64,000 nucleotides of DNA from Pisaster brevispinus (lineage: Eukaryota; Echinodermata; Asteroidea; Forcipulatida; Asteriidae). The notes beneath the pieces are model-generated. The model had not been told where the DNA came from and did not search any database. It was given only the letters and a program-made list of their open reading frames with translations. A program made the position numbers and the translations under genes. The stretch covers positions 2,790,001 through 2,854,000 of the forward strand of contig JAMKCF010000013.1 of NCBI GenBank assembly GCA_023634235.1, written 5' to 3'. Shown here piece after piece: positions 30,712-41,969 of the stretch; position 1 is the first letter of the stretch; each line of letters begins with the position of its first letter.

Positions 30712-33700
30712 TTATTTTGGGCCACAACAACTTGTCACAGGCTTTTCCTGTATAAAAAAAAAGCAAGCAAAAATGCAACATCAGTGTTTCAACTTTTAAA
30801 TGCCAACTGCCAACCAAAAAGCACCTTACAGAAATTACACTTTTTGTAATCCTTTTCTTGCTACATTGATTTTGATCGATGGCAAAGATTTATAAGTGAT
30901 CTTAAAAATTTACAATGAACATAAAGAACACATAAAGTCGAGTCTCCTATACTGTGGGATCTCAACCAACATGTTCCCTTCATGTCTGACATGTTCTCTT
31001 TTTTTCATCCCCAATACTTGCGTCTGGCATTTTTCAAACAGGCCACCTGTAACAAACAAAATGTCTGCCGATCTGCTTCTTTTTTTTTTAATTTGTTTTA
31101 TCTGAAATGACACATAATTGTTTTGTTTGATAAATAATTTCTATAGAAAATGACTTTTTCCTACTGAGGTAAATTTTTTACAAATATTCACTGCCAATTC
31201 GTCATATCATCACGGTAATCAAAAAAGAGATGTTCCACTCCCAACGACCACAGCCTCTCCAACAAATAGTTCTACATGCTCTCAGGTGGAGTTGTGATCA
31301 GCAACGTTGGGAAAAAGACTACAATTTAAGGAAAAAGTCAATCCACTTACTTTTTGAGGGCCACAACAGCTGCCTGTCGATGCTTGCTTCGGTGGACCAC
31401 AGCAACCCTCAGTGACTGGTCGTTTTTGGGGACAGCAGCCCCCTGTAGCTGCCTGCTTTTGTGGCCCACAGCAACCTCCTGAAGATGATTGCACTGTTGT
31501 AAGGTATTTAAACGGATCCACTGGACACTCCTGATGATTAACAAAAAATAACAAGACCGTTCAAAAAAGTTTTAATGGCGACCAAACTTTTAAATCACTC
31601 CCATAAATAGTCCGAACCTCATTCCCAGCGGTGTACAATCTTGCTGCGCCATTGTTTTCTCAGAGTGGCCGGCTCTATTACAACCTCTGGAAGTGAGACT
31701 TTGAAATATCCAAATTATTTGATATTTTAATTAGTCCTGTGGTTGATCCATTCTGTGTTTAGAGACATACACAGAGTGCGTGATTAAAACAGGCATCAAG
31801 TCATTGAGTAACTGGTCCCCTCTCATTCTTCATTGATCTTGTGTCATGTCTTAACTGTATGCGGTTTAGGATGAATGTGTAAAAACATGATTCATTTGAA
31901 AGGGATTGTGTGAAAAACCTTGCATTTTGACGTGCACAAACCAAGGGCCCTACAAGCGTCCTACAAGCGCTTGAAAGTTTTTTAACAAGCGTGTGCGCAG
32001 AGCAGTCATTTTGGGTAGCCTATCAGCGTTGATTTTCAGTGCTGCCCTTCCAGAGGTTAGTGGCGAGAGGTATCGATAAAGCAGGCTGTCCATGGTAGGG
32101 AGGCCGAAGAAGTCAAGACTCTGTTGTTCATTTAAGGTCTTTATGTTTCTGCTTACCTCTGCATCTTTAATGGTAAAGACACTGGAGTAGCGAGACTGGC
32201 GTATGATCTGGACTACTTCACCACTGACATTGGCAGGACATCCTTTCTGAAATGACAGAAAACACACAGTTGAAGATGATGAAAAGTCACACATATTATA
32301 GGGCAAACCCTTACCGTCACGACCCTTCAAAGTCCAACTACATGTTTCGTTTGATTCTCTTGGACTACTGGACAAGAAAACGGATTGTGTGTGCTACATG
32401 GGATAAGGTATAACACCGATAGTAAGAGTCCAACAATTTGAGTTGAGTTCCCATACCGTGTTGGATTCAGGAAGGACCCTGCTAAATCACTAAGGGGTTA
32501 ATTGTTTTATACAGGATTGGTAAAGCTGACAAAATAGTCGCAGATGGTGTTCATGTTTTGTGTGATCAACCACATACATGAAACAACAAACCTTTGGGCT
32601 TTTTCTGTTGTGTGTGAGTCAAGAGAAAATAGTGAAAAACCATGCGCAATTTTCAGCCTGTAAACACACTGTCCATAATTTTGGTTTGAACAACCGAAAT
32701 CAGCTGTTGTGGTTTATTTTTTAGGTTTTCAGAAACAGTTTTCTAGAATATGACTTAATTTCAGAGGAAAACAAAAACAAAAACATGGTTGAGTATGAAC
32801 TTCATAATAAGTAAGCTTTCAGACTAAAACTAAACAATGTTTTTTATCTTTACCAATCCTGTGTAATACATGTAACATTTAAAATAATGTTTTAAATTGT
32901 TGTCTTTATTCTTGTACGGTGTTTATGCAATTTTAAATGTATAACGTGATTATAGTGATAGTGGGTTTACTCAGGGCTCGAATTTGGGGAAAAAATCCAC
33001 AAGACTGCAGGGCTTGTAGCTCAAAACTTTTACTGGACCAGAAAATTTGTTACAAGACCGGAATCAAAATGAGAAGAACACTCTACACAGTTTCACATTT
33101 GAGCTGTTTTTGTACCAAGCACTAAGAGAAGATTTATCAAGTTTTTCTTGTGGGTAATACTTCAATACTCAATTGATCAGTTTAATTTAAAAATACAGTG
33201 ACGTGTTATTATTCAAAAACACAAGACCGCCGGACTTGTATGGTCATAAGTTTACTGGCCCGACACTAAAATCACTGGCCTCGGGCCTGTGGTCCAGTGT
33301 CAAATTCGAGCCCTGATTACTTCTTCATTGCGTGCTTTTACTCTATTGTATCATTTATTAACTTGTTGTTTACTGGTTTATTGGTTTACTGTATATTTTG
33401 TTGTGTTTTCCTGTGCAGCGTTTCGAGATTTTATGTAAATTGCTATATGAGGAATAAATTATTATTATTATTAACATTCCTGAATCAGTAGCTACACCAA
33501 AAATATCACATACCTTGAACTTAGCCAGAGCATCAAAAGGAAGCTCATCTGGGTAATCTGTTACATTGCCAAGGTAGCTGATCTCCGACCTCTTGGCTGG
33601 TGCTCCGGCAGTGAGCTTGAATAGGCGGTAAGTGGCAGATACAAAGCAGATACCAGCTGTATAAAATCACAAATTTGTTGCATTGTTGTTTAACCATTTC

Positions 33701-36700
33701 ATTTCTTGAACTGTTGATTGAACTGTTACAGCGCCCTCTCCGATGTCTCCTGTTTACAGTAAATAGGTCAAGGTTCTATTTTGCATGCATACCAGACAGA
33801 GTAATACATTGTACAGTAATGTACACTGTTTTAGGGCGCATTTTACTACAACATGTACAGCAGTACACATACAGTATCTATGCCTTGCTTTGCTGGTGTG
33901 TGTGTGTGTGACTGTGGGTAGGTACATTGTACATGTACATGTATACGCATTCAAACCAGGAACCTATTGCCTGTGTCAGATTGCAGGTGTTTACACTTGC
34001 ATGTATGTTTAATGCTACATACAAAGTGTGGACTTGAAAACAAAAGAGGTCCACATAATGTAGGAACTTGAAACACTATGTGGACTTAAACACATCCACA
34101 CAGTGTTATTTACAGTGTTGAGGAATAGGATTTTCCTTAAGTGTATAGAACAAAGGAATGTCCACACAGTGACTGCAACACGGATGTGTGTGTGTGCTGG
34201 TGTGCGTGCACACACACAGTTCTGTATGTTGAATAAACCACAGTTAAAGCAATTCTAGCTAAAGAAGTTGTCTCCTCTTTCAATCTTTCTTATGAGATAT
34301 ACATTGATCTAGGATCAGTGAAATTGTCTCCAATTATACCTTCCTTTAATGGTGCTGCAACAGCTTCACTTCCTGCCTCCATACTGGTGGAAGAGACCAG
34401 ACGAGGTGTCGCGAAACCAACCTCCCCTGCGAAGCTCACCAAATCCTGCCAAGTCATAGCCCCAGATATGCATTCACCTAAAACAAAAACAGTAAAATTG
34501 CGTATCAACCACTAGTCCTAGATTGCACATGCTGACTCATCTTTCATTAAAGGGGGACAGTCAGTCGTCATGATCTAGCAAGCCTGTGGCTGACCATGGA
34601 ACTATGAACTCTAACCCAGTTACTGCATGCCCACGTCATATCACAAAGGGTGCCGGCATTATTATATTGTGATGTGACAGCCAGCGAGCCAATGCAGTAC
34701 CTAGGTTAGAGTTCAAAATTCCTTGTACAGCGACAGGCCTGATGGGATCATAACGATAGTCACCAACTTTAACGTCCTAAATTTTTACTTTACAGCAATT
34801 TTGGACAATTTGAACACTTTCCTCTCCTCAAATTCAGGCTAAACCCCTGAAAGGGATTTTGTTTTAACAGACAGGAATCTTTTAACAGGGAAAAAGTTCT
34901 CTCTAAGAATCTCCAACTTCCTGGTCCATCAAGGCTGCAAACTTTTCATTTATTACTAACTGTATCAAGCTACTTCATTCTGCTTGGTTATCTACAACAG
35001 GTTTTCACCCTACAAAAGTAAACACTCACCCCACAGCATTTTATCTTTCTGGAGATGTTCTGGGACTACTTTGTTGGTGTAGATATCACTGAAGTACATT
35101 TCCCCGCCTGGTTTCAACACCCGATACGCCTCCCTCAAGACGGCCTTCTTATCTGGAGACAGATTCACAACACAGTTTGACCTGAAAGAAGATGCGAGAA
35201 TCATCTAGTGGATAAATCCTTGTGAGATCATCTTCTAAATAGTCTGTCATGAAAGAGTAAAGAGAACGGATTTACTCTCTTAAAGGTTACTTACACGATG
35301 AGATCAAATTGATTGTCTTGCAGACCAGCTTCTCCGAGTTTCTCAATGTAGCCCTTAACGAACTCCACGTTCTTCTTGCTGTACCCAAATTCCTTTGTGT
35401 GGTAGTCCACAAACTTGTTTGCCATTGCCAGCTATGGAGTAAACGCACACAATGTACATAGTTTAATAAGAGATATTTTACATTTGGGTTGAACCAAGAA
35501 GAGCTGACTAGAGCAGGATTTGAACCTGCAACCTTGGTGATCCTATACGGCAATTACAGGCTGAATGGCTTCTGACTGGCACCCCAGAACAAAGATTTCT
35601 TTAAAAAAGGAGGTCGCAGCTTCAAAATTCGCTCTAGTAAGTTTTTCTTTGATCAACCCTTAATTAATTAAAATTTAGCCATTCAGTTTCCCTTGTGGTT
35701 TATTACTTGACAGTAAAAAGTATACATAATTAGTTTTGTGGTTTATTACTTGACAGTAAAAAGTATACATAATTAGTTTTGGCAAGAGTCAATTCATTCC
35801 AATACTCTAGTTTACTAATCAATATGGGGATTCCCAGTTATCATTTGAAGTAGGGTCAGTCTAATTTGCTTCTTCTTTGGATTTGCTGTCTGTAATACTA
35901 ATAGGGCTTGCGGTTAATAAGCCCTTCTTGATAACCAGGGATCACACTATAGTTTTCCTGGGAAGCGGCAGTAAGTGGGATGACCTCAAGGGGATGGGGA
36001 TGTGACTTTTTATTTCAAATATCAAGTGATATACCACAAGTGTCCATATAATAACTGAAAACAAAATCCCTTTTCTTCTTCTTCTTTGATGTGTTCACCG
36101 AATACAAGTTTAGTTTTACCTGATTGTCAGTCATATCAACACCAACCACTGATCCGTTTTCTCCAACCAGTTTGCTGATGGCAAAACAATCCATGCCGGT
36201 TCCAGATCCAAGATCTAAGACTCTTAGCCCTTCAACGTGACTTGGAATGGTCAGACCACATCCATAGAACCTGTTATTAATTATTATTAAAGGTACATCA
36301 GATGATTGGTTTAGCCCTTGTTTTTGGTAGGCCCACTTGCTTAAAGATGACCTCAATCCTCCCATATCCTTCTCTCCTCAATCACTTCACACCAACATGT
36401 AATATATGGACTTGCATAAGATTGGATTGAAATGCTTGCCCCAGTGATGAAACAAAATTGTTATTTGGGCCAACTTAAGCCCTCAGTCTTTATTGAATCC
36501 TTCATTTTGGAGGGTTGTTCTTGTTTATGGTACAAAACTATCTTGCTTGAATCTTGCTTGAATATTTTGGTGGTAAAAAGCCAAATACTTATTTGACCCC
36601 TCTCATCAAAGACATCAATAAACTGACACTAACTTATGGGTAGGTAGATGTGGATAGCACATGTCACTTAAAGCAAGGTGCAATACTTAATTATTAAGTA

Positions 36701-38050
36701 GGCATTGCACCTGGCTTTAAATTAATTGTTATCTTGATATCTTAAGTTAATAAGTTAATAATAATGCAATAATCAAAAGAGTGGATAAATTTATGTATCT
36801 GACAGTGACAGCCACTTTTTTTGAAGCTTTTTTAATACCAAGTTTTAGTATTTGTTTTAGTATTTGACTTCGGACTGAGTTGACATCTGACCGAGTTGAC
36901 TTCGGGCCGAGTTGACAGGTACCACCCCTAGCATGCCTAGCTCCAACTGGGGTTCAGACAACTCGTCCGTTTGACAACTCGACAGTTTGACAACTCGACG
37001 GGTAAGACAACTCGTCCGGTCGGACAACTCGACGGCGGATTTGCAAAACTGTCAGACAAGTCGACGGATGAGTTCAAATCATTCTGGCAAAAAGGAGGAT
37101 TTGTGTGACAGCGGTCCGGCCGCCCAGCGGGGACGAACGTACTGTGACCGGGCACAGGCGTCCCCCGGGGGTGGGGGACAAACTCAAAGATGGCGGGCGT
37201 GCATGGGGTCATTCGGGGGTCATTCTTTTGTCTTTTGGAACTTGTTTCTCACAACCTCGGCAGCTGGCTGGCCAAACTATCCCCAGATCGCATGCTAGCG
37301 GTGGGTGCCTTTCCGGCCCAAGAGAAGGCCAACGGGATACTTGTTTAAAGTTCACGCAAATATAACAGAAATACAGGATTTATAAATACAAATTTTAAAG
37401 AAGGTTTTGTGCAGACATTGTCAGTAATGGCTTTTTTGGTCAATGACCAGTGATTAACCAATGGCAAGTTGAACCGAAACAGTTATGGCCGGTTACGGGC
37501 GCGGAAACGCAACCCCATTCACCCGTCGACTTCACCGTCGACTTGTCTTGGCATTCCGGACGAGTTGTCTTACCCGTCGAGTTGTCAAACTGTCGAGTTG
37601 TCAAACGGACGAGTTGTCTGACAGCCCTCCAACTACACATTAGCAAAGCCGCCACTCTCACAATCACATACAAACTTGCCCCCCATCTCAAAAGTCGCCC
37701 ACCGACACACAGCACCCACAGTGACAGTTGAGTCACCCCAACACAGGACAGTCGACACAACGGTTAAGTAGATAAAGGCAGTCGGATACGGAATTTAATC
37801 CAAAGCTTCATTAAACAAATGTGGGGTTAGCTGCTGGGTGAAGTAAGTCCTCGAGTGTTGGGATACAAAGAAAACTGACTTACGTCGCAACAACCTCATC
37901 GTGAACGCTTGCAATCGCATTCCTCACACTCGGCGGTGGCTTTGCTGATCCAGCAACTTTGCACGCATTTGTCTGCAGATCTGTGTTTGTCTGAATAACA
38001 TTGCCGTAGTAGTCTTTGACATTGTCGTGGATTTCACTTGTATCAGCCAT
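30712..38050 (-). CDS. AS3MT: Arsenite methyltransferase, complete CDS in 9 exons, with a five-fold Cys-Cys tail
   Basis: Cytosolic SAM-dependent enzyme that methylates trivalent arsenic to mono- and dimethyl forms. Coding exons: 37884-38050, 36120-36270, 35295-35431, 35030-35181, 34340-34477, 33514-33656, 32157-32246, 31351-31530, 30712-30747; 1194 bp, 397 aa (human 375). All junctions keep frame. Seen: [18 protein letters not shown] (Cys30), FYGCGL (Cys60), SAM motif [13 protein letters not shown] (73-84), [12 protein letters not shown] (Cys155), [16 protein letters not shown], and [13 protein letters not shown] (Cys205). These four cysteines match the human catalytic set 32/61/156/206. Exons 8 and 9 encode five repeats of the type GGCCGPQK; human has one such pair. 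The 36-bp last exon gives [11 protein letters not shown] then stop. A weak AATAAA lies about 790 nt past the stop (29915-29920 on plus). The tail exons are inferred from splice signals and phase; the core is certain. Confidence 0.94.
35500..36030. repeat. Rearranged SINE B fragments with a 43-bp tandem duplication
   Basis: Contains tRNA-part remnants (agagcaggatttgaacctgc) joined directly to ggctgaatggcttctgactg, a 43-bp exact tandem repeat at 35695-35780 (unit begins gtggtttattacttgac), and another SINE B end at about 35930-36030 (ctcaaggggatgggg). Located in AS3MT intron 2. Confidence 0.55.
36949..37626. mobile_element. DNA transposon-like element, 64-bp perfect terminal inverted repeats, 8-bp target duplication
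   Basis: Flanked by ctccaact on both sides (36941-36948 and 37627-37634). Bases 36955-37018 are the exact reverse complement of 37557-37620. The arms are built of iterated units of the type gacaactcgacgg/gacaactcgtccg; weaker copies continue inward. The interior is GC-rich without a credible transposase. An 8-bp duplication is typical of hAT and P superfamilies. It lies in AS3MT intron 1. Confidence 0.85.
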
Positions 38051-39189
38051 GGTCTGTTTGTATTCTGGCTTTGCACTAGAAAATTTCTGTCAAACAAGGA
38101 AAGTACTTCGGTACACACACGGCAAAAGCATAAGCCAATGTGTGGTGGGCATGCATATGCATGGCACAAAACAGCACGCGAGTAGTAGAGCGCCCTCTTG
38201 CGTTTGATGAAATTATAGAACAAACATCGAATCGACAAGGGGTTTTAAAAATTTTTAATACAAAACAAACACTAGTTAATATTCTGCCACACTCATTTAT
38301 TCTGCTGGATTTATTTAAGTCAAATAGACCACTACACGGTATTCTGGAATGTTATTACATGATATATAATCTTTTGTACGGATCAAAATAAAAATGTCAA
38401 CCTCTAAATATTTATTTAAAATTATTTAATGATCAGTGATGGTAATAAAGTATTATTATTGATAGCCTTCTGAGAATGATTTTGTATCACTTTTTCAAAA
38501 ATTGGTCATGAGCAAGTGAAGTATCTTTTTGAATTACAGTATTGAGAATTCAATACATTTTAACACACGCCCCCTTTTTATAATAATAAATAATAATAAT
38601 AATAACAAAACATGTAAATACATAATACATAATACATAAATAAAATAAATAAATAAAATAAATACTTAGAAAAAAGGTAAAATAAAATAAAATAATTAAA
38701 ACAATACATAAAAACGCCGATGATTCAACTTTCCCTTTATCCATCTGAGTTTATATTATTGCCCTGTATTTTCCCGAGTTCTGTAAAAAAAAAATAAAAT
38801 CAGTCAAATCACTCGGGTGGGCTTCGTCTTACCACTGTATCACCGAGTTAGCCCGGCGGCTAGAGGCAGTTCGAATCCTATGTTTTAGCAGCGGGTACCG
38901 CAATCATTTTAATAGATGTTACTTTTGCAACATTCAAATAAGTTACACTGGCTGACTGTCTCCAATTCATAGGAGGTGTTTTTATAAAAATAAAAATGTA
39001 AGACATGTAAAAATCTGAAAGGGTGCACGTCACCTAAAACATTCACAATCCGAGTCACCCAAAATGGCGCAATAAAGAGTTTGTGTCATAAATATAGTCA
39101 GGTGAATAATTGGGTCAAAACGTCAGTAACATATGTTTTCAATCAAACCATTACTGGTTCATTGGATATCCAAAATCCGATTTTCTCAC
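38051..39189. other. Upstream of AS3MT; AT-rich, no gene
   Basis: Contains the presumed AS3MT promoter directly above 38050 and an AT-rich simple stretch (about 38575-38700, taata/aaata units). A short tRNA-like scrap (gagttagcccggcggctaga, near 38850) lacks a cloverleaf. No AS3MT exon 6-9 remnants were recognised here. Confidence 0.55.
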
Positions 39190-41969
39190 CAATAAATTGA
39201 TCCAGTTCTGCGTCTTTGATCCTCATAGCTGCAGTGGCATGCATGGACAAGTCTAGGGTTGGAGAAACCAAACTTACGGGCGGAGCTGGCGAGGTCCTCC
39301 CAGTGAAAAGCTCCTGCAAGACCTTCAGCTTTATGGAAAAAAGAAGTTTCAGAGGAAGGTTAAAGTCAGGAAGTGGAACTTTTTGACACAACCAATGCGA
39401 TCAATCTTATTTCACAAAACAATGTTTTCATCAGAGCAGCAGAATTTACAAGCAACATCTTGAGTAAAGTTAATTGTTCATATATTTTTTATTTCAAAGT
39501 CGTAGAATAATTCACCCGCTGGACTAAAAATGCTTTGTATTTCCCAACCTCTAGAAATAAGCTTGGGATTCAACTAAAAATCCTGATTAAAAATCTTGTC
39601 ACCGTGTTCAAGTAGTTATAGACCGCTGCGCTTGTAATCACAATGCGAGTGGGTTTTAGTCCGGCTAAGCTAATCGCCGATATCACAATGACTAGAAAAA
39701 GTATTGTTGTCTAGTTACTGAATCACAATTCGATTCGTGCAAGTTCATAATCAATAGACGTTAAAACAATGGATGTGAACAATTGGCTGTTGCCAGCATG
39801 GCGTATTTATACCCCCCTGTTATTAAGCTTTGCCGAGTTCCCTTGTTGGGAACATCATCTAAACAAACGCACCTTCATAAAGTAAGATTTTAATGTTCGA
39901 AATGGCAGAATCACACCATCCCTCTTATCATCTTAATCCACCAAGGTAAACTTGCCCCACAGTGACTGGTCCTTCTTCAAGTTCCTCCCGCACTCTGGAG
40001 CTAGCAATCATCTCAGTGAAAAATATTTCACCACCCGTCTTCAGTAGCTTCTTCAACTGACCAAGAATTTGCATTCGTGTTGGGTGTGAGACCGATAACA
40101 GTGTTAAAGCTACATACACAGATGAAAACAAAATCACAGAGTTTTTCACATTGGATGGATAGTAACACACTTTCACTTGATGGTGGTATTCAATTTAAAA
40201 ACATGGATGATGGAGAATGTACGGAAGCGATAAAGAAGGGGACATAGAGAGAGAAAGAAAAAGAACTTCCATAATTTTATGAGACTTGCAAGAATTATGC
40301 CTTATTTCTCATAACTATTATTTAGTTAGTCATGATTATGACCTATGAGATATGAGATATAAAATATACGTCATAATTACGACCCGTACTAATTAATGAG
40401 ATAAAATATGAGATAAATAATCGTTAGGTCTATGATTCTTTAATTGTCTCTCTCTCTCTCTCTCTATCTCACTGTCCCTTTCGCGTTTCTGGAATGACAT
40501 TGTGTAAAATAAAACAAGTCCATCTAATTTAATTTTACCAAATGAGATCAAAGTAGTCTTTTTTTGAGACCAGAACCGAGGAGGTCGTGATGTTCCCCCC
40601 TGGATGAATCGTACGTTATTCTTGGAGTAACCGACAGCATTGAGGTGGTAATCTAAAAACTTCTGACCAAAAGAAACCTTTAAAAAAATAAAATAAAAAA
40701 TAAATCCATACAATCCAGTCGGTACTCTCATGGTATACTGTACATGCTGCAGAGGTGTAATATTATTGGGTTTTTTAAATATCAAATTACACTTAGTCAG
40801 TTGAATAATAGGATAACTCTGCCTCCCAAACTATAAGCATATCATCGTCACGTGCTTTTTCAAAGGCAGTGCACACACACACCGTCGTGCCATGATCCCG
40901 CTAACATCCACATGTAATGCACATGTATGTACATATTATACTGTACATTATGACATAAATGTAACCAAAACACAGTGTGTAACATTGTTACAAATCTGTT
41001 TTTGTTTTGCATTATGGCTCCCATAGTTTTCCAAAGTTGGTTGGCAAAATCTCGGGCTGTGGCGTAGACTTGATTTCAAGTCTGAGATCACGGTTATTTC
41101 TCTGCATCAGCCACGCAAAACTAGCCCTGGCTAACTCACGATCTCATGGTTGATGTTGGGGGGGGGGGGGTAATCCACAAGAGGCCGCTATATCAGGTTA
41201 TACTGTATCATTGCCTATCACTGCGCTACCACCACAGATACGACTATCACCGAGGGACAAAAAAAACCCACGAACACACAGACTTGGAACCAAGTCTAGC
41301 TGTGAATACTTACCATGTGCTCGTTCGGATCCACGCCCACTACTTCTCCGTTCTGACCAATCAGCTTGCTCAAAACGAAGCAATCTCAACAGAGCCACAC
41401 CCAAGACAATAAGACTCAACACACGTAATTCATGTGAGGAAACCGCAATCCGCTGCAGTAATTTATGTAAAGAAACATAAGCACATTACATTTTAAGGGC
41501 AGAATATGAAACAAGTGGCCAATTAAATAACGTGGACATGGAACAACTACGGGAAATTATTACTCAAAATCAATGATTCAATACCGCTTTTTTCCCCATG
41601 ATTATCAAGATCCCATGTGGTCTAGTGGTTAGGATTCGTGGTTTTCACCCACGCGGCCCGGGTTCGATTCCCGGCATGGGAAACTGATATTTTTTAACAC
41701 TCAGATTTTTACAATCCAATTGTGGGAATTTAATGAAAAGGGAAATACTGCTTGAAAGGTTCAGAACATACCCTTTTCTCTTTCTTTATTTAGCTTCAAG
41801 CTGTTTTCCTCCTTCTTTGGAATTTTTCTAGTGAAAAGGCAACTTACTGCGCAATGATGTATTGGTGGACGAGTGACAAAGCAGTCTCTCCATCTACAGG
41901 TAGCACTCGAGGAGGACACCCAATGATCTCCGTCTTGTATTCCTGCTCAACTTTATAAATCGATGCCAT
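39190..41969 (-). pseudogene. Tandem AS3MT pseudogene, five exon remnants, 3'-truncated
   Basis: Five blocks match the first five AS3MT exons in order and mostly in splice phase: 41848-41969, 41314-41452, 40539-40677, 39956-40109 (ends approximate) and 39190-39313. Recognisable pieces are VHQYIIA, KLIGQNGEVVGVDPNEHM, KFLDYHLNAVGYSKNNVRFIQG, LKKLLKTGGEIFFTEM and HWEDLASSARKFGFSNPRLVHA. Breaks: block 2 has two in-frame TGA codons and an out-of-frame SAM loop, and lacks the YGCG cysteine region; block 3 carries two extra bases relative to the functional exon, at a G run and an A run; block 4 shifts frame and reads Asn-Thr where the enzyme has Asn-Cys155; block 5 has a duplicated CATG that shifts frame. 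No counterpart of exons 6-9 was seen down to 38050. The alternative, a divergent working paralogue hidden by assembly errors, is unlikely given the number and kind of lesions. Confidence 0.85.
41611..41682 (+). tRNA. tRNA-Glu (anticodon TTC)
   Basis: A 72-base cloverleaf. The acceptor arm tcccatg pairs with catggga, followed by discriminator a. The D arm has tggtctagtggtta, the anticodon stem is cgtgg/ccacg with loop ttTTCac, and the T arm holds ggttcgattcc. The A and B boxes (tggtctagtgg, ggttcgattcc) are intact, and a T run for Pol III termination follows at about 41691. No intron. It sits in intron 1 of the AS3MT pseudogene, opposite strand. Confidence 0.95.

Noticed and set aside
38840..38890. 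tRNA-like stretch gagttagcccggcggctaga
   Set aside because: No pairing acceptor or T arm; at most a decayed SINE head.
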